Origin: Nitrospirota bacterium
Lineage (GTDB): Bacteria > Nitrospirota > Thermodesulfovibrionia > Thermodesulfovibrionales > UBA1546
DNA: 8,337 bases
Assembly: GCA_004298625.1 (NCBI GenBank)
Contig: SCSY01000087.1
Span: 1 to 8,337 of the forward strand
Reading direction: 5' to 3'
Numbering within the stretch: the stretch's first letter is position 1; each line of letters starts with the position of its first letter. Position numbers and translations under genes: made by a program. This document shows positions 1-5,835 of this stretch, in pieces. The notes below the pieces were generated by a model. The model did no database searches, was not told the origin of the DNA, and saw only the letters and a program-made list of their open reading frames with translations.

Positions 1-40
1 AAAGGAAAGAGTAGAAAAAAAAATTCAAAATCTAAAACTG

Positions 41-101
41 CAGTGACAGTGTCAGTTAACAGTGTCAGTTTTTTACTGACACAGACACTAATCACTGACA
101 C
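41..101. repeat. GTGTCAGT direct and inverted repeat cluster upstream of ispE
   Basis: The octamer GTGTCAGT occurs at 49-56 and 62-69, as part of an 11-nt direct repeat CAGTGTCAGTT at 47-57 and 60-70. Its reverse complement ACTGACAC occurs at 75-82 and 94-101. Copies 62-69 and 75-82 form a perfect 8-bp hairpin with a five-T loop. The 12-mer at 41-52 (CAGTGACAGTGT) is found as its exact reverse complement at 1237-1248, so the spacer before prs carries the same repeat family. A role as terminator of an upstream gene, promoter-proximal structure or dispersed palindromic element is possible. Only the repeat structure itself is seen directly. Confidence 0.8.
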
Positions 102-132
102 TTATTAGATTTGGTATTTTGCATTCTTTGAT

Positions 133-1014
133 ATGTTTACCCTTAAAACACCTGCAAAGATAAACTGGTTTCTGTCGGTTCTGCGTAAGAGGGAGGACGG
201 CTATCATGAGATATCAAGTCTCATGCAGGGCGTCGCTCTCTACGATTATCTCACGTTTGAACATTCCGATAAAATCAAAATAATAACAGACTCGGAAATA
301 CCTCTTGAAGAAAACCTTGTTTATAAGGCTGCGGTTCTGCTGAAAGAAAGGCTATCGCTGAAAAAGGGCGTAGTTATAACCTTAAAAAAAGAGATCCCCA
401 TGTCTGCGGGTCTCGGCGGCGGAAGCAGCGACGCAGCCTGCGCCCTGGAGGGGCTGAACAGGCTGTGGGGGCTTGAATTAAGCAAGGACGAGCTTGCAAG
501 ATTCGGGAGTCTGCTCGGCTCTGATATCCCATTTTTTTTTAAGGGGCCTTTTGCCGCAGTTGAAGGCAGGGGGGAGATTGTTACAGCGTTAAATGCCGGC
601 ACCTCTAATATTATCGTGCTTGTAAAACCCGACCTCAGTGTATCGTCAAAATGGGCCTATTCAGAGATGAGCAGGTCTTTGCGACCCGAAACCGGGTCGC
701 TGCCGGAGTTGACAAAGAAAGAAAATAATATTAAACTTTTTAGTCAAGCCCTCGATATGCAGGATTTTAAATCCATTGCTCTTATGATGAAAAATGACCT
801 TGAGATTCCTGTTATCAGGGAGTTTCGGGTTATAGGCGAACTGAAAGCGAGGTTGCTTGCAATGGGGGCGCGGGCTTCTCTGATGAGCGGAAGCGGGCCG
901 ACAGTATTCGGCGTGTTTGACGACAAAGAAGCAGCAGAGAAGGCTGCTGAGGCAATGAAGCCCAAATGGTGCAGGGTTGTTGAAACGCTAACAACAGTGA
1001 ATAGTGAACAGTGA
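133..1014 (+). CDS. ispE: 4-diphosphocytidyl-2-C-methyl-D-erythritol kinase (IspE)
   Basis: This is the GHMP-family kinase of the non-mevalonate (MEP) isoprenoid pathway. It phosphorylates CDP-methylerythritol with ATP in the cytosol. The N-terminus TPAKINWFLSVLRKREDGYHEI carries the family start motif with catalytic Lys9 in PAKIN. The ATP-binding glycine-rich loop PMSAGLGGGSSDAA lies at residues 89-102. LLGSDIPFFF at 127-136 supplies the catalytic Asp131. The third GHMP motif, SLMSGSGPTVFGVF, is near the C-terminus. At 293 residues it is close to the usual length (about 283 in E. coli). ATG 133 is the only standard start: going upstream in frame, a stop lies at 106-108 with no ATG, GTG or TTG between. 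No Shine-Dalgarno sequence is visible before it. The last five codons (VNSEQ) and the stop are read from a 14-nt tandem repeat, so the C-terminal tail looks acquired. Function is near certain. Confidence 0.97.
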   Translation: MFTLKTPAKINWFLSVLRKREDGYHEISSLMQGVALYDYLTFEHSDKIKIITDSEIPLEENLVYKAAVLLKERLSLKKGVVITLKKEIPMSAGLGGGSSDAACALEGLNRLWGLELSKDELARFGSLLGSDIPFFFKGPFAAVEGRGEIVTALNAGTSNIIVLVKPDLSVSSKWAYSEMSRSLRPETGSLPELTKKENNIKLFSQALDMQDFKSIALMMKNDLEIPVIREFRVIGELKARLLAMGARASLMSGSGPTVFGVFDDKEAAEKAAEAMKPKWCRVVETLTTVNSEQ

Positions 1015-1070
1015 ATAGTGAAAACGGAAAAACATTTTTAAAGTTTCTTTACTATTTACTAACTACTGTT
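993..1070. repeat. AACAGTGAATAGTG tandem repeat and inverted partner between ispE and tRNA-Gln
   Basis: AACAGTGAATAGTG is present twice in perfect tandem at 993-1006 and 1007-1020. The first copy and part of the second lie inside the ispE reading frame, which ends at 1014. An inverted partner, ACTATTTACT at 1051-1060, pairs with AGTGAATAGT at 1010-1019 with one G-U pair. This stem is extended by 1020-1022 against 1048-1050, and ACTGTT at 1065-1070 adds a further inverted match to AACAGT. A transcript could fold into a stem-loop with an A/U-rich loop. It might end or process the ispE message before the tRNA, but there is no clean U-tract, so a terminator call is not justified. Confidence 0.75.
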
Positions 1071-1088
1071 AACTGTCCACTGAATATT

Positions 1089-1160
1089 TGGGGCGTCGAC
1101 AAACGGCAAGTCAGGAGATTTTGGATCTCCCATTTGGAGGTTCGAATCCTCCCGCCCCAG
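1089..1160 (+). tRNA. tRNA-Gln (anticodon TTG)
   Basis: A complete cloverleaf can be folded by eye. The acceptor stem TGGGGCG pairs with CGCCCCA, followed by discriminator G1160. The D-arm is closed by GAC/GTC. The anticodon stem GGAGA/TCTCC encloses the loop TTTTGGA, with anticodon TTG at 1121-1123. The variable loop is CATTT, and the T-arm is GGAGG-TTCGAAT-CCTCC. The T1-A72 end of the acceptor stem and the anticodon identify a glutamine tRNA reading CAA, and CAG by wobble. The 3' CCA is not encoded (the next bases are TTC) and must be added by CCA-adding enzyme. It sits between ispE and prs on the same strand and may be processed from a common transcript. Confidence 0.97.
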
Positions 1161-1162
1161 TT

Positions 1163-1185
1163 CAAATTTTGCAATGCAAAATTTG
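1163..1185. repeat. Perfect palindrome directly after tRNA-Gln
   Basis: Two perfect 11-nt arms, CAAATTTTGCA and TGCAAAATTTG, flank a single central A. The left arm begins two bases after the tRNA discriminator base. As RNA it could form a 10-bp stem with a 3-nt loop. No run of U follows (TGAGTGATAAG), so it is not a standard intrinsic terminator. It could be a 3'-processing or stability hairpin, a protein-binding site or a dispersed palindrome. It is distinct in sequence from the GTGTCAGT repeats next to it. Confidence 0.7.
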
Positions 1186-1195
1186 TGAGTGATAA

Positions 1196-1250
1196 GTGTC
1201 AGTTTTCAGTGTCAGAGAACTGAACACTAACACAAAACACTGTCACTGAT
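1196..1250. repeat. GTGTCAGT-family repeats upstream of prs
   Basis: GTGTCAGT is found at 1196-1203 and GTGTCAG at 1209-1215. ACACTGTCACTG at 1237-1248 is the exact reverse complement of positions 41-52. A small hairpin AGTGTCAG-AGAA-CTGAaCACT (1208-1228, one bulged A) is also possible. The cluster ends immediately before the prs ribosome-binding site GGAGG at 1254-1258, so a folded transcript could bear on prs translation. That effect is an inference. Confidence 0.7.
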
Positions 1251-1262
1251 AACGGAGGTGTA

Positions 1263-2204
1263 ATGCATAACGGGATAAAGCTTTTAACAGGGAATGCAAG
1301 CAAGGGTCTTGCAAAGGAAGTCGCCGAATATCTCAACATACCTGTATGCGAAACAACAATAACTACCTTCAGCGACGGCGAGATTATGGTTCAGATAGAC
1401 GAAAATGTCAGAGGCTCCGATATATTTGTTTTGCAGTCAACATCCACTCCTGTTAACGACAACATCATGGAGCTGCTGCTCCTGACGGATGCATTGAAAA
1501 GGGCGTCTGCGGGAAGGATAACAGCGGTCATCCCTTATTATGGGTATGCGAGGCAGGACAGAAAGGTCCAGCCGAGAGTTCCAATATCCTCGAAGCTTGT
1601 GGCTGATCTCATAACCGTTGCCGGCACGAACAGGGTTTTGACGGTTGACCTGCACGCAGGCCAGATACAGGGCTTTTTCAATATCCCTGTTGATCATCTC
1701 TATGCCTCGCCTGTCCTGCTCGATTATATAAGGCAATGTAATTTTAAAGACCTTGTCATAGTTTCTCCTGATGCAGGGGGCGTGGAAAGGGCCAGGGCCT
1801 TTGGAAAAAGACTTAATGCCTCGCTGGCCATAATAGATAAAAGGCGGGAGAAAGCAAATGTATCAGAGGTGATGAATGTTATAGGAGAGGTTAAAGGCAA
1901 GGAAACAATTATTCTCGACGATATGATAGATACGGCAGGCACAATCACCCAGGCTGCGTCTGCGCTGCAGGAGAAAGGCGCCAAAAAAGTGCTTGCGGCA
2001 TGCACACACGCGGTGCTCTCGGGACCTGCTTTAGACAGGATTAATAATTCAGCCATAGAGGAGTTGATTGTAACAAATACAATACCGCTTGACAGTAAAA
2101 AGGAAAAATGTAAAAAGCTCAAGGTGTTGAGCATTGCGCCTCTGCTTGGCGAGGCCATAAAAAGGATTCATGAAGAATCTTCAATAAGTTCGCTTTTCGT
2201 ATAA
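1263..2204 (+). CDS. prs: Ribose-phosphate pyrophosphokinase (PRPP synthetase, class I)
   Basis: This cytosolic enzyme transfers pyrophosphate from ATP to ribose 5-phosphate. The PRPP it makes feeds purine, pyrimidine, histidine, tryptophan and NAD synthesis. The class I signatures are in order. FSDGE is at 36-40 in the N-terminal half. YARQDRK at 95-101 is an ATP-binding segment. VDLHAGQIQGFF at 128-139 is the Mg/ATP signature. SPDAGGVERA is at 168-177, KRREK at 193-197 lies in the flexible catalytic loop, and ILDDMIDTAGT at 217-227 is the ribose-5-phosphate/PRPP loop. The 313-residue length is typical. GGAGG at 1254-1258 lies four bases before the ATG. The order prs, L25/Ctc, pth is a common bacterial cluster. 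No key residue appears to be missing. Confidence 0.98.
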   Translation: MHNGIKLLTGNASKGLAKEVAEYLNIPVCETTITTFSDGEIMVQIDENVRGSDIFVLQSTSTPVNDNIMELLLLTDALKRASAGRITAVIPYYGYARQDRKVQPRVPISSKLVADLITVAGTNRVLTVDLHAGQIQGFFNIPVDHLYASPVLLDYIRQCNFKDLVIVSPDAGGVERARAFGKRLNASLAIIDKRREKANVSEVMNVIGEVKGKETIILDDMIDTAGTITQAASALQEKGAKKVLAACTHAVLSGPALDRINNSAIEELIVTNTIPLDSKKEKCKKLKVLSIAPLLGEAIKRIHEESSISSLFV

Positions 2205-2246
2205 CCCCGGCTTGAAAGAATTTCTTGCAGGGCAAAGGAGGAATAG

Positions 2247-2960
2247 ATGGAAAGGGCTACACTAAACGTAGAAAAAAGAGATAAGGCGGGGAAAGGCATT
2301 GCCCGGTCCCTCAGGAGACAGGGGATGATTCCCGCAGTTATTTACAGGGAAGGGAATTCCCTTCCCATAACAATTTCAAAAAAGGCTATGGCAGAGTTTA
2401 TTGACGCTACGTCAGGTGAACACACTGTTGTTAACCTTAACTTCTCGGACGGCGCTAAGAAACTGGCAATTCTTAAAGAGTTTCAGGTGGACCCGTTAAA
2501 AGGGGATATTCTGCACACTGATTTTTTTGAGGTTTCGCTGACTGAGAAGGTAAGCGTGAATGTGCGCGTTATGACTCTGGGCGAGCCGATCGGCGTCAAG
2601 CGTGACAGCGGTATTCTTCAGCATGTGGTCAGGGAAATAGAAATCGAATGTCTTCCCGACAAGATACCGGGGCATTTTGAGATTGATATATCAAAGCTCG
2701 AGACCGGGCAGGCCGTGCATGTTAAAGATATCTCTGTTGGAGAAGATATAAAGGTGCTTACAGACCCTGACGAGGTCATCGTCAATGTCATTGCCCCTGC
2801 TGTTGAGAAGGAAGAGGCTGCCCCTGCCGAAGGCGTTGCGGCTGCTCCTGCGATGGTGGAGCCCGAAGTCATAAAGAAGGGCAAGAAAGAAGAAGAGGGA
2901 GCGGAAAAAACAGAGAAAAAAGAAAAAACAGAGAAAAAAGAGAAGGCAGAGAAAAAATAG
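2247..2960 (+). CDS. rplY: 50S ribosomal protein L25, long Ctc/TL5 form
   Basis: This protein binds 5S rRNA in the large subunit; the long form is also called general stress protein Ctc. The N-terminal L25 domain covers about residues 4-92, with GMIPAVIYREG at 26-36 and the signature VDPLKGDILHTDFFEV at 81-96. The second beta domain of the TL5/Ctc type covers about 98-185. A low-complexity tail follows: Ala/Pro/Glu-rich at 184-208, then almost only Lys/Glu from 210. Its last 18 residues are three copies of a six-residue unit (EKTEKK, EKTEKK, EKAEKK). At 237 residues it is longer than the short 94-residue E. coli L25, as expected for the two-domain form. AGGAGG at 2236-2241 sits five bases before the ATG. 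The stop codon TAG touches the pth start codon, implying translational coupling. Confidence 0.95.
   Translation: MERATLNVEKRDKAGKGIARSLRRQGMIPAVIYREGNSLPITISKKAMAEFIDATSGEHTVVNLNFSDGAKKLAILKEFQVDPLKGDILHTDFFEVSLTEKVSVNVRVMTLGEPIGVKRDSGILQHVVREIEIECLPDKIPGHFEIDISKLETGQAVHVKDISVGEDIKVLTDPDEVIVNVIAPAVEKEEAAPAEGVAAAPAMVEPEVIKKGKKEEEGAEKTEKKEKTEKKEKAEKK
2904..2957 (+). repeat. 18-nt tandem repeat, three units, encoding the L25 Lys/Glu tail
   Basis: Units at 2904-2921 and 2922-2939 are identical (GAAAAAACAGAGAAAAAA). The third, 2940-2957, differs by two bases and changes Thr to Ala. The period is a multiple of three, so copy-number change would lengthen or shorten the tail without a frameshift. 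The repeat ends at the TAG stop. It also occupies the place where a ribosome-binding site for pth would lie. Confidence 0.9.
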
Positions 2961-3518
2961 TTGTGGGCTATAGTCGGACTCGGCAACCATGGAAGTAAAT
3001 ATTCAAAGACCAGGCACAACCTCGGCTTTATGGTCGCGGATGCCCTTGCCGGGTCTCTTGATATAGACTTACAGGAAAAGAAGGATTATCTCATTGGAAA
3101 AGGCTCTATGAAAGGAGATGATGTCCTACTCGTAGAGCCTTTGACTTTTATGAATAACAGCGGAAGGGCTGTGAGAGATGTGCTTAAGAGACACAATATT
3201 TTTCCGGAAAATCTTATAATAATTCATGACGACCTTGATATGGAAACAGGAAAGCTCAAGATAAAAAAGAACGGCTCTTCAGGCGGGCATAAGGGAATAG
3301 AGTCCATAATCCAGAACATAGGCACAAAGGAATTTATCAGGGTGAAGATAGGCATAGGAAGAGAAATCGGGATGCCGGCTGAAGACTATGTCCTCAGGAA
3401 ATTCAAAAAGGATGAACTCCCGCTAATCAAGGATGCCGTTAAACGCGCATCTGAAGCCGTTGCCGCAATTGTCTCCGAAGGCGCTTCAAAGGCAATGAAC
3501 AAGTTTAATGTGAAGTAG
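2961..3518 (+). CDS. pth: Peptidyl-tRNA hydrolase (Pth)
   Basis: This cytosolic enzyme cleaves the ester bond of peptidyl-tRNAs that drop off ribosomes, recycling tRNA. Visible motifs are IVGLGN at 4-9 (Asn9), TRHNLGF at 17-23 (catalytic His19), LTFMNNSG at 61-68 (Asn65), IIHDDLD at 87-93 (catalytic-pair Asp90) and SSGGHKGIESI at 106-116. The 185-residue length is normal. The TTG start at 2961 is chosen because it yields the family N-terminus MWAIVGLGN and directly follows the L25 stop. With no good Shine-Dalgarno nearby, translation probably depends on ribosomes finishing L25. Two positions depart from the common pattern. The usual GLGNPG is GLGNHG here (His10). The Asn of GGHNG, Asn114 in E. 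coli, is Lys111. Such variants may occur in other lineages, so loss of activity is not implied. Confidence 0.95.
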   Translation: MWAIVGLGNHGSKYSKTRHNLGFMVADALAGSLDIDLQEKKDYLIGKGSMKGDDVLLVEPLTFMNNSGRAVRDVLKRHNIFPENLIIIHDDLDMETGKLKIKKNGSSGGHKGIESIIQNIGTKEFIRVKIGIGREIGMPAEDYVLRKFKKDELPLIKDAVKRASEAVAAIVSEGASKAMNKFNVK

Positions 3519-3545
3519 GTTTTAGAAAAATCAACGAGGCACAAG

Positions 3546-4637
3546 ATGACAGACAAGTCCAGACCAAAAGAGGAGATTGCTATAGACATCGCCGACCGCA
3601 AGAAAGCAGAAGATACGCTTAAAAAATCCGAAGAAAAATACCGGATGCTGATAGAAAATATTCAGGACGGCGTATTTATCATTCAGGACGCAAAGATTAA
3701 ATTTTCAAACGAGGCCTTTGCAAAGATGCTCGGCTATACATCAGAGGAACTCGTCGGGATGGATATACGGAAACTCATAGCGCCTGAGGATTTGGATATG
3801 GTCATGGGCCGCTATCAAAAGAGGTTGGCAGGTAAAGACGTCCCCAGGGAATATGAATTCCAGATGCTGCACAAAAGCGGGGGCCGCAGGGTTATTGTCA
3901 ATATGCTTGTCGGTCTTGTTGATTATCAGGGGAAAACAGCAAGTATGGGCACTGTCAAGGACGTCACAGAACATAAACTGATGGAAGCAGAAATTCAGAA
4001 AACGGCAGGCGGGATTGCGCACGATTTTAATAATGTTCTGACGGCCATTATCGGCAATGTTTCACTGGCAAAAATGTACGCAAAGCCAGGGTTGGAGGTC
4101 TTTGATATATTAACCGAGTTGGAAAAAGCCGCCCTTCGCGCAAAAAAGCTGACCGCACAATTGCTGGCCTTTTCAAAAGGCGGCACGCCCTCGAAAGAAC
4201 TGACTTCGATACCAAACTCGGTTAAGAATACCGCAGCAGCTCCTGCAGTGAGAGGTAAGGGAAAAGTCCTTGTAATGGATGACGATGATACAGTCAGGCT
4301 TGTTGTGGGCCGCATGCTGGGTCAATGCGGGTATGAGGCAGAATTTGCAGAAGACGGGGGCAGGGCAATTGAGCTTTACAGAAAGGCAAAAGAATCCGGC
4401 AAGCCCTTTGATGCCGTTATCATAGATTTAATTATTCCTGAAGGCATGGGAGGCAAAGAGGCTGTAAAAAAACTGATTGAAATAGACTCCGATATCAGGG
4501 CAATCGTTTCAAGCGGCTATTCCGACGACCTTATAATGTCCGGTTTTCAGGAATACGGTTTCAAAGGCGCATTGGCAAAACCCTTTGAAATCTCAGAACT
4601 CAGCCTGACGCTGCATAAGGTAATCTCAGGCATATAA
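3546..4637 (+). CDS. PAS / histidine-phosphoacceptor / receiver protein lacking the kinase ATP-binding domain
   Basis: This is a soluble signalling protein with no membrane segment. Residues 11-35 (IAIDIADRKKAEDTLKKSEEKYR) look like the linker that normally joins two PAS units, suggesting descent from a longer sensor. A PAS domain covers about 33-143 (YRMLIENIQDGVFI to GTVKDVTEHK). AGGIAHDFNN at 154-163 is the H-box with phosphoacceptor His159, followed by the second dimerisation helix to about 211 (TAQLLAFSKGG). A short linker (212-238) then leads straight to a receiver domain (239-360). The receiver has acidic Asp245/246, phosphoacceptor Asp294 in VIIDLIIP, Ser322/323 and Lys345 in AKPF. 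The HATPase_c domain, with its N, G1, F and G2 boxes, is absent. In relatives it sits between LLAFSKGG and the receiver. The stretch before the H-box is also short, lacking the usual KLESLG-like segment. The frame is open and a weak GAGG ribosome site precedes the ATG. It may be a decaying gene or a phosphorelay protein served by another kinase. Confidence 0.85.
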   Translation: MTDKSRPKEEIAIDIADRKKAEDTLKKSEEKYRMLIENIQDGVFIIQDAKIKFSNEAFAKMLGYTSEELVGMDIRKLIAPEDLDMVMGRYQKRLAGKDVPREYEFQMLHKSGGRRVIVNMLVGLVDYQGKTASMGTVKDVTEHKLMEAEIQKTAGGIAHDFNNVLTAIIGNVSLAKMYAKPGLEVFDILTELEKAALRAKKLTAQLLAFSKGGTPSKELTSIPNSVKNTAAAPAVRGKGKVLVMDDDDTVRLVVGRMLGQCGYEAEFAEDGGRAIELYRKAKESGKPFDAVIIDLIIPEGMGGKEAVKKLIEIDSDIRAIVSSGYSDDLIMSGFQEYGFKGALAKPFEISELSLTLHKVISGI

Positions 4638-4664
4638 CCCGCTGCTTCTGACTCGGCACTATTC

Positions 4665-5237
4665 TTAAATCGCCGTCCCTCTTCCAATAGAAAAAGCCTC
4701 ACCCAGATAGCCGCCGACTTTGTAGTAAGCGCGCAGCTCAGGGGTAAAAAGAATAGGCCTTACTTTTTCTATATCCGGAAGACTCTTTTCATTAAGCGCA
4801 GATTCATCTGCCTTAACATCAATGATTTCGCCGACAAACTGTGTATGAAGCCCGATTTCTAATGTGTGGATTACCTTGCACTCCAGAGTCAAAGGGAATT
4901 CCTTTATATAAGGCGCGTCAACCATGTCGCTTTTTAAAGGAGTAAGCCCTGTTGCTGAAAACTTGTCCGTGTCTTTTCCCGATACCATTCCAAAATAATC
5001 AGCCTCTTTTGCGTATGCCTCGGAAGGGACATTTACAGTGAATGCCTTTCGCTCAATAACATTCCCGTAAGTATATGTCGCCTTCCTGATAGAGATGGCA
5101 ACGCATGGAGGTTTGGAACAGCAGATTCCTCCCCATGCAATAGTCATGACATTGGGCTTTCCAGTCTTGTCATAGGTTCCGATAACCCAGACAGGCGTCG
5201 GGTAAATCAACGTCCTCGGACCAAATGATTTCTTCAT
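4665..5237 (-). CDS. Flavin reductase / flavoredoxin-like FMN-binding split-barrel protein
   Basis: The protein resembles the flavin reductase-like family (flavoredoxins and NAD(P)H:flavin reductase components). These bind FMN non-covalently and pass electrons to partner proteins or free flavin in the cytosol. Supporting stretches are TLIYPTPVWVIGTYDKTGKPNVMTIAW (9-35), the cysteine-containing SKPPCVAISI (41-50), TYGNVIERKAFTVNVPS (56-72) and the C-terminal half with LECKVIHTLEIGLHTQFVGEI (118-138). The 190-residue length fits a single-domain member. Cys39, Cys40, Cys45 and Cys120 are visible, but no metal motif is claimed. On the minus strand AGGAGG (5243-5248) lies five bases before the ATG. 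It converges with the sensor gene across a 27-nt gap with no obvious terminator hairpin. The physiological partner cannot be read from the context. Confidence 0.88.
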   Translation of the reverse strand: MKKSFGPRTLIYPTPVWVIGTYDKTGKPNVMTIAWGGICCSKPPCVAISIRKATYTYGNVIERKAFTVNVPSEAYAKEADYFGMVSGKDTDKFSATGLTPLKSDMVDAPYIKEFPLTLECKVIHTLEIGLHTQFVGEIIDVKADESALNEKSLPDIEKVRPILFTPELRAYYKVGGYLGEAFSIGRGTAI

Positions 5238-5649
5238 CTTATCCTCCTATAATTTTTCGCTGTTATACAAGATTATATCAGGATTTTGAGGTGAATGTTA
5301 GAGAGAAGATGCTACTTTTGCTATAAGCTTTTCAAGCATGAGTTTAAAACTTTAGCAAGTTTTATGTCGGTCTCAATACCTTCCAGCGAGTTTTTGGAAG
5401 GCAATACTCAAGGCACATTGCTTCAAATATTTTCAAGGATGGCCGCCTGATGCTTTTTACACACCCTATTGACAAAAGCCCATGGAGAATGACGCAACAT
5501 TGAGGCGACAACATACGGACATGTAATTCAAAGGCGGACATTACTTTTTATTTTTAATCTTTAATTTTTAAAGGCTCATTGATTCAAACCTTGCCACTCT
5601 TTCCTCCATTGGCGGGGCAGAAAAAGAAGGGGTATAATTAAAATACGAT
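5238..5649. other. Gene-poor spacer between the flavin reductase gene and the Cys-rich gene
   Basis: About 410 bases lie between divergent genes. The left edge must contain the promoter of the minus-strand flavin reductase. A minus-strand TATAAT lies at 5272-5277, but no good -35 is seen 16-18 bases further out. The right edge holds the promoter candidate at 5609-5638. The middle has only short open frames. The best, on the minus strand at 5362-5541 (59 codons), has no ribosome-binding site and its translation resembles no family I know. A 24-codon minus-strand stretch about 5329-5403 reads KNSLEGIETDIKLAKVL, looks protein-like, and ends in a stop with another stop just upstream. It may be a remnant of a decayed gene. 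An A/T-rich block lies at about 5541-5572. Confidence 0.5.
5609..5638 (+). promoter_or_regulatory. Putative sigma70-type promoter for the Cys-rich gene and pilZ
   Basis: A perfect TATAAT (5633-5638) is preceded after 18 bases by TTGGCG (5609-5614), which matches TTGACA at four of six positions. The expected transcription start is near 5645, only about five bases before the ATG at 5650. Transcripts would therefore be leaderless or nearly so. An A/T-rich block about 40-70 bases upstream could act as an UP element. The weakness of the -35 keeps confidence moderate. Confidence 0.5.
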
Positions 5650-5811
5650 ATGGAGAAGAAGAAACCGAGAAAGAAATATCCGTGTCCTGACTGCACCTTC
5701 TGCCAATGCTGCAGTGAGACCCGCTGTGCCGTCTGCCACCAGCCAGCCCGCAAAAAAAGCGGAAAAGACATGAGTAAAAAAATTCATAAGCCGCTGTTTC
5801 GTTCATACTGA
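5650..5811 (+). CDS. Cysteine-rich 53-residue protein, probable metal-binding
   Basis: The predicted protein starts MEKKKPRKKYPCPDC and continues TFCQCCSETRCAVCHQPARKKSG. Seven cysteines fall within residues 12-28 as CPDC, TFCQCC and RCAVC, with a histidine after the last. They are flanked by very basic arms on both sides (KKKPRKK before, ARKKSGKD after). This arrangement suggests a small zinc ribbon-like or Fe-S site with nucleic-acid contact, but this is inference; I do not recognise a named family. No Shine-Dalgarno is seen, and an in-frame TAA at 5635-5637 with no other start codon between fixes ATG 5650 as the start. TATAAT lies just upstream. The stop is 24 bases before the PilZ gene start on the same strand, so the two are probably co-transcribed. 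The concentration of Cys codons in one frame is the main argument that it is real. Confidence 0.68.
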   Translation: MEKKKPRKKYPCPDCTFCQCCSETRCAVCHQPARKKSGKDMSKKIHKPLFRSY

Positions 5812-5835
5812 ATAAAGATGTGATAAGATTAAATT

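Noticed and set aside
41..101. CRISPR array
   Set aside because: The repeated units are only 8-12 nt, irregularly spaced and partly inverted, with no spacer-length periodicity.
532..540. Run of nine T in ispE as a phase-variation tract
   Set aside because: It encodes the conserved PFFF motif of an essential enzyme in an intact frame; a switch is unlikely.
1163..1185. Intrinsic terminator after tRNA-Gln
   Set aside because: The stem is A/T-rich and no T-run follows it, so only a palindrome is called.
1011..1223. 70-codon open frame on the + strand
   Set aside because: It overlaps tRNA-Gln and the repeat spacers, starts inside the ispE stop region and has no plausible product.
5362..5541. 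59-codon minus-strand open frame in the spacer
   Set aside because: It has no ribosome-binding site, unusual Cys/Leu composition and no recognisable motif; reported only as spacer content.
5568..5806. Minus-strand open frames of 67 and 76 codons opposite the Cys-rich gene
   Set aside because: They are antisense to the better-supported Cys-rich frame and show no domain, start site or conserved motif.
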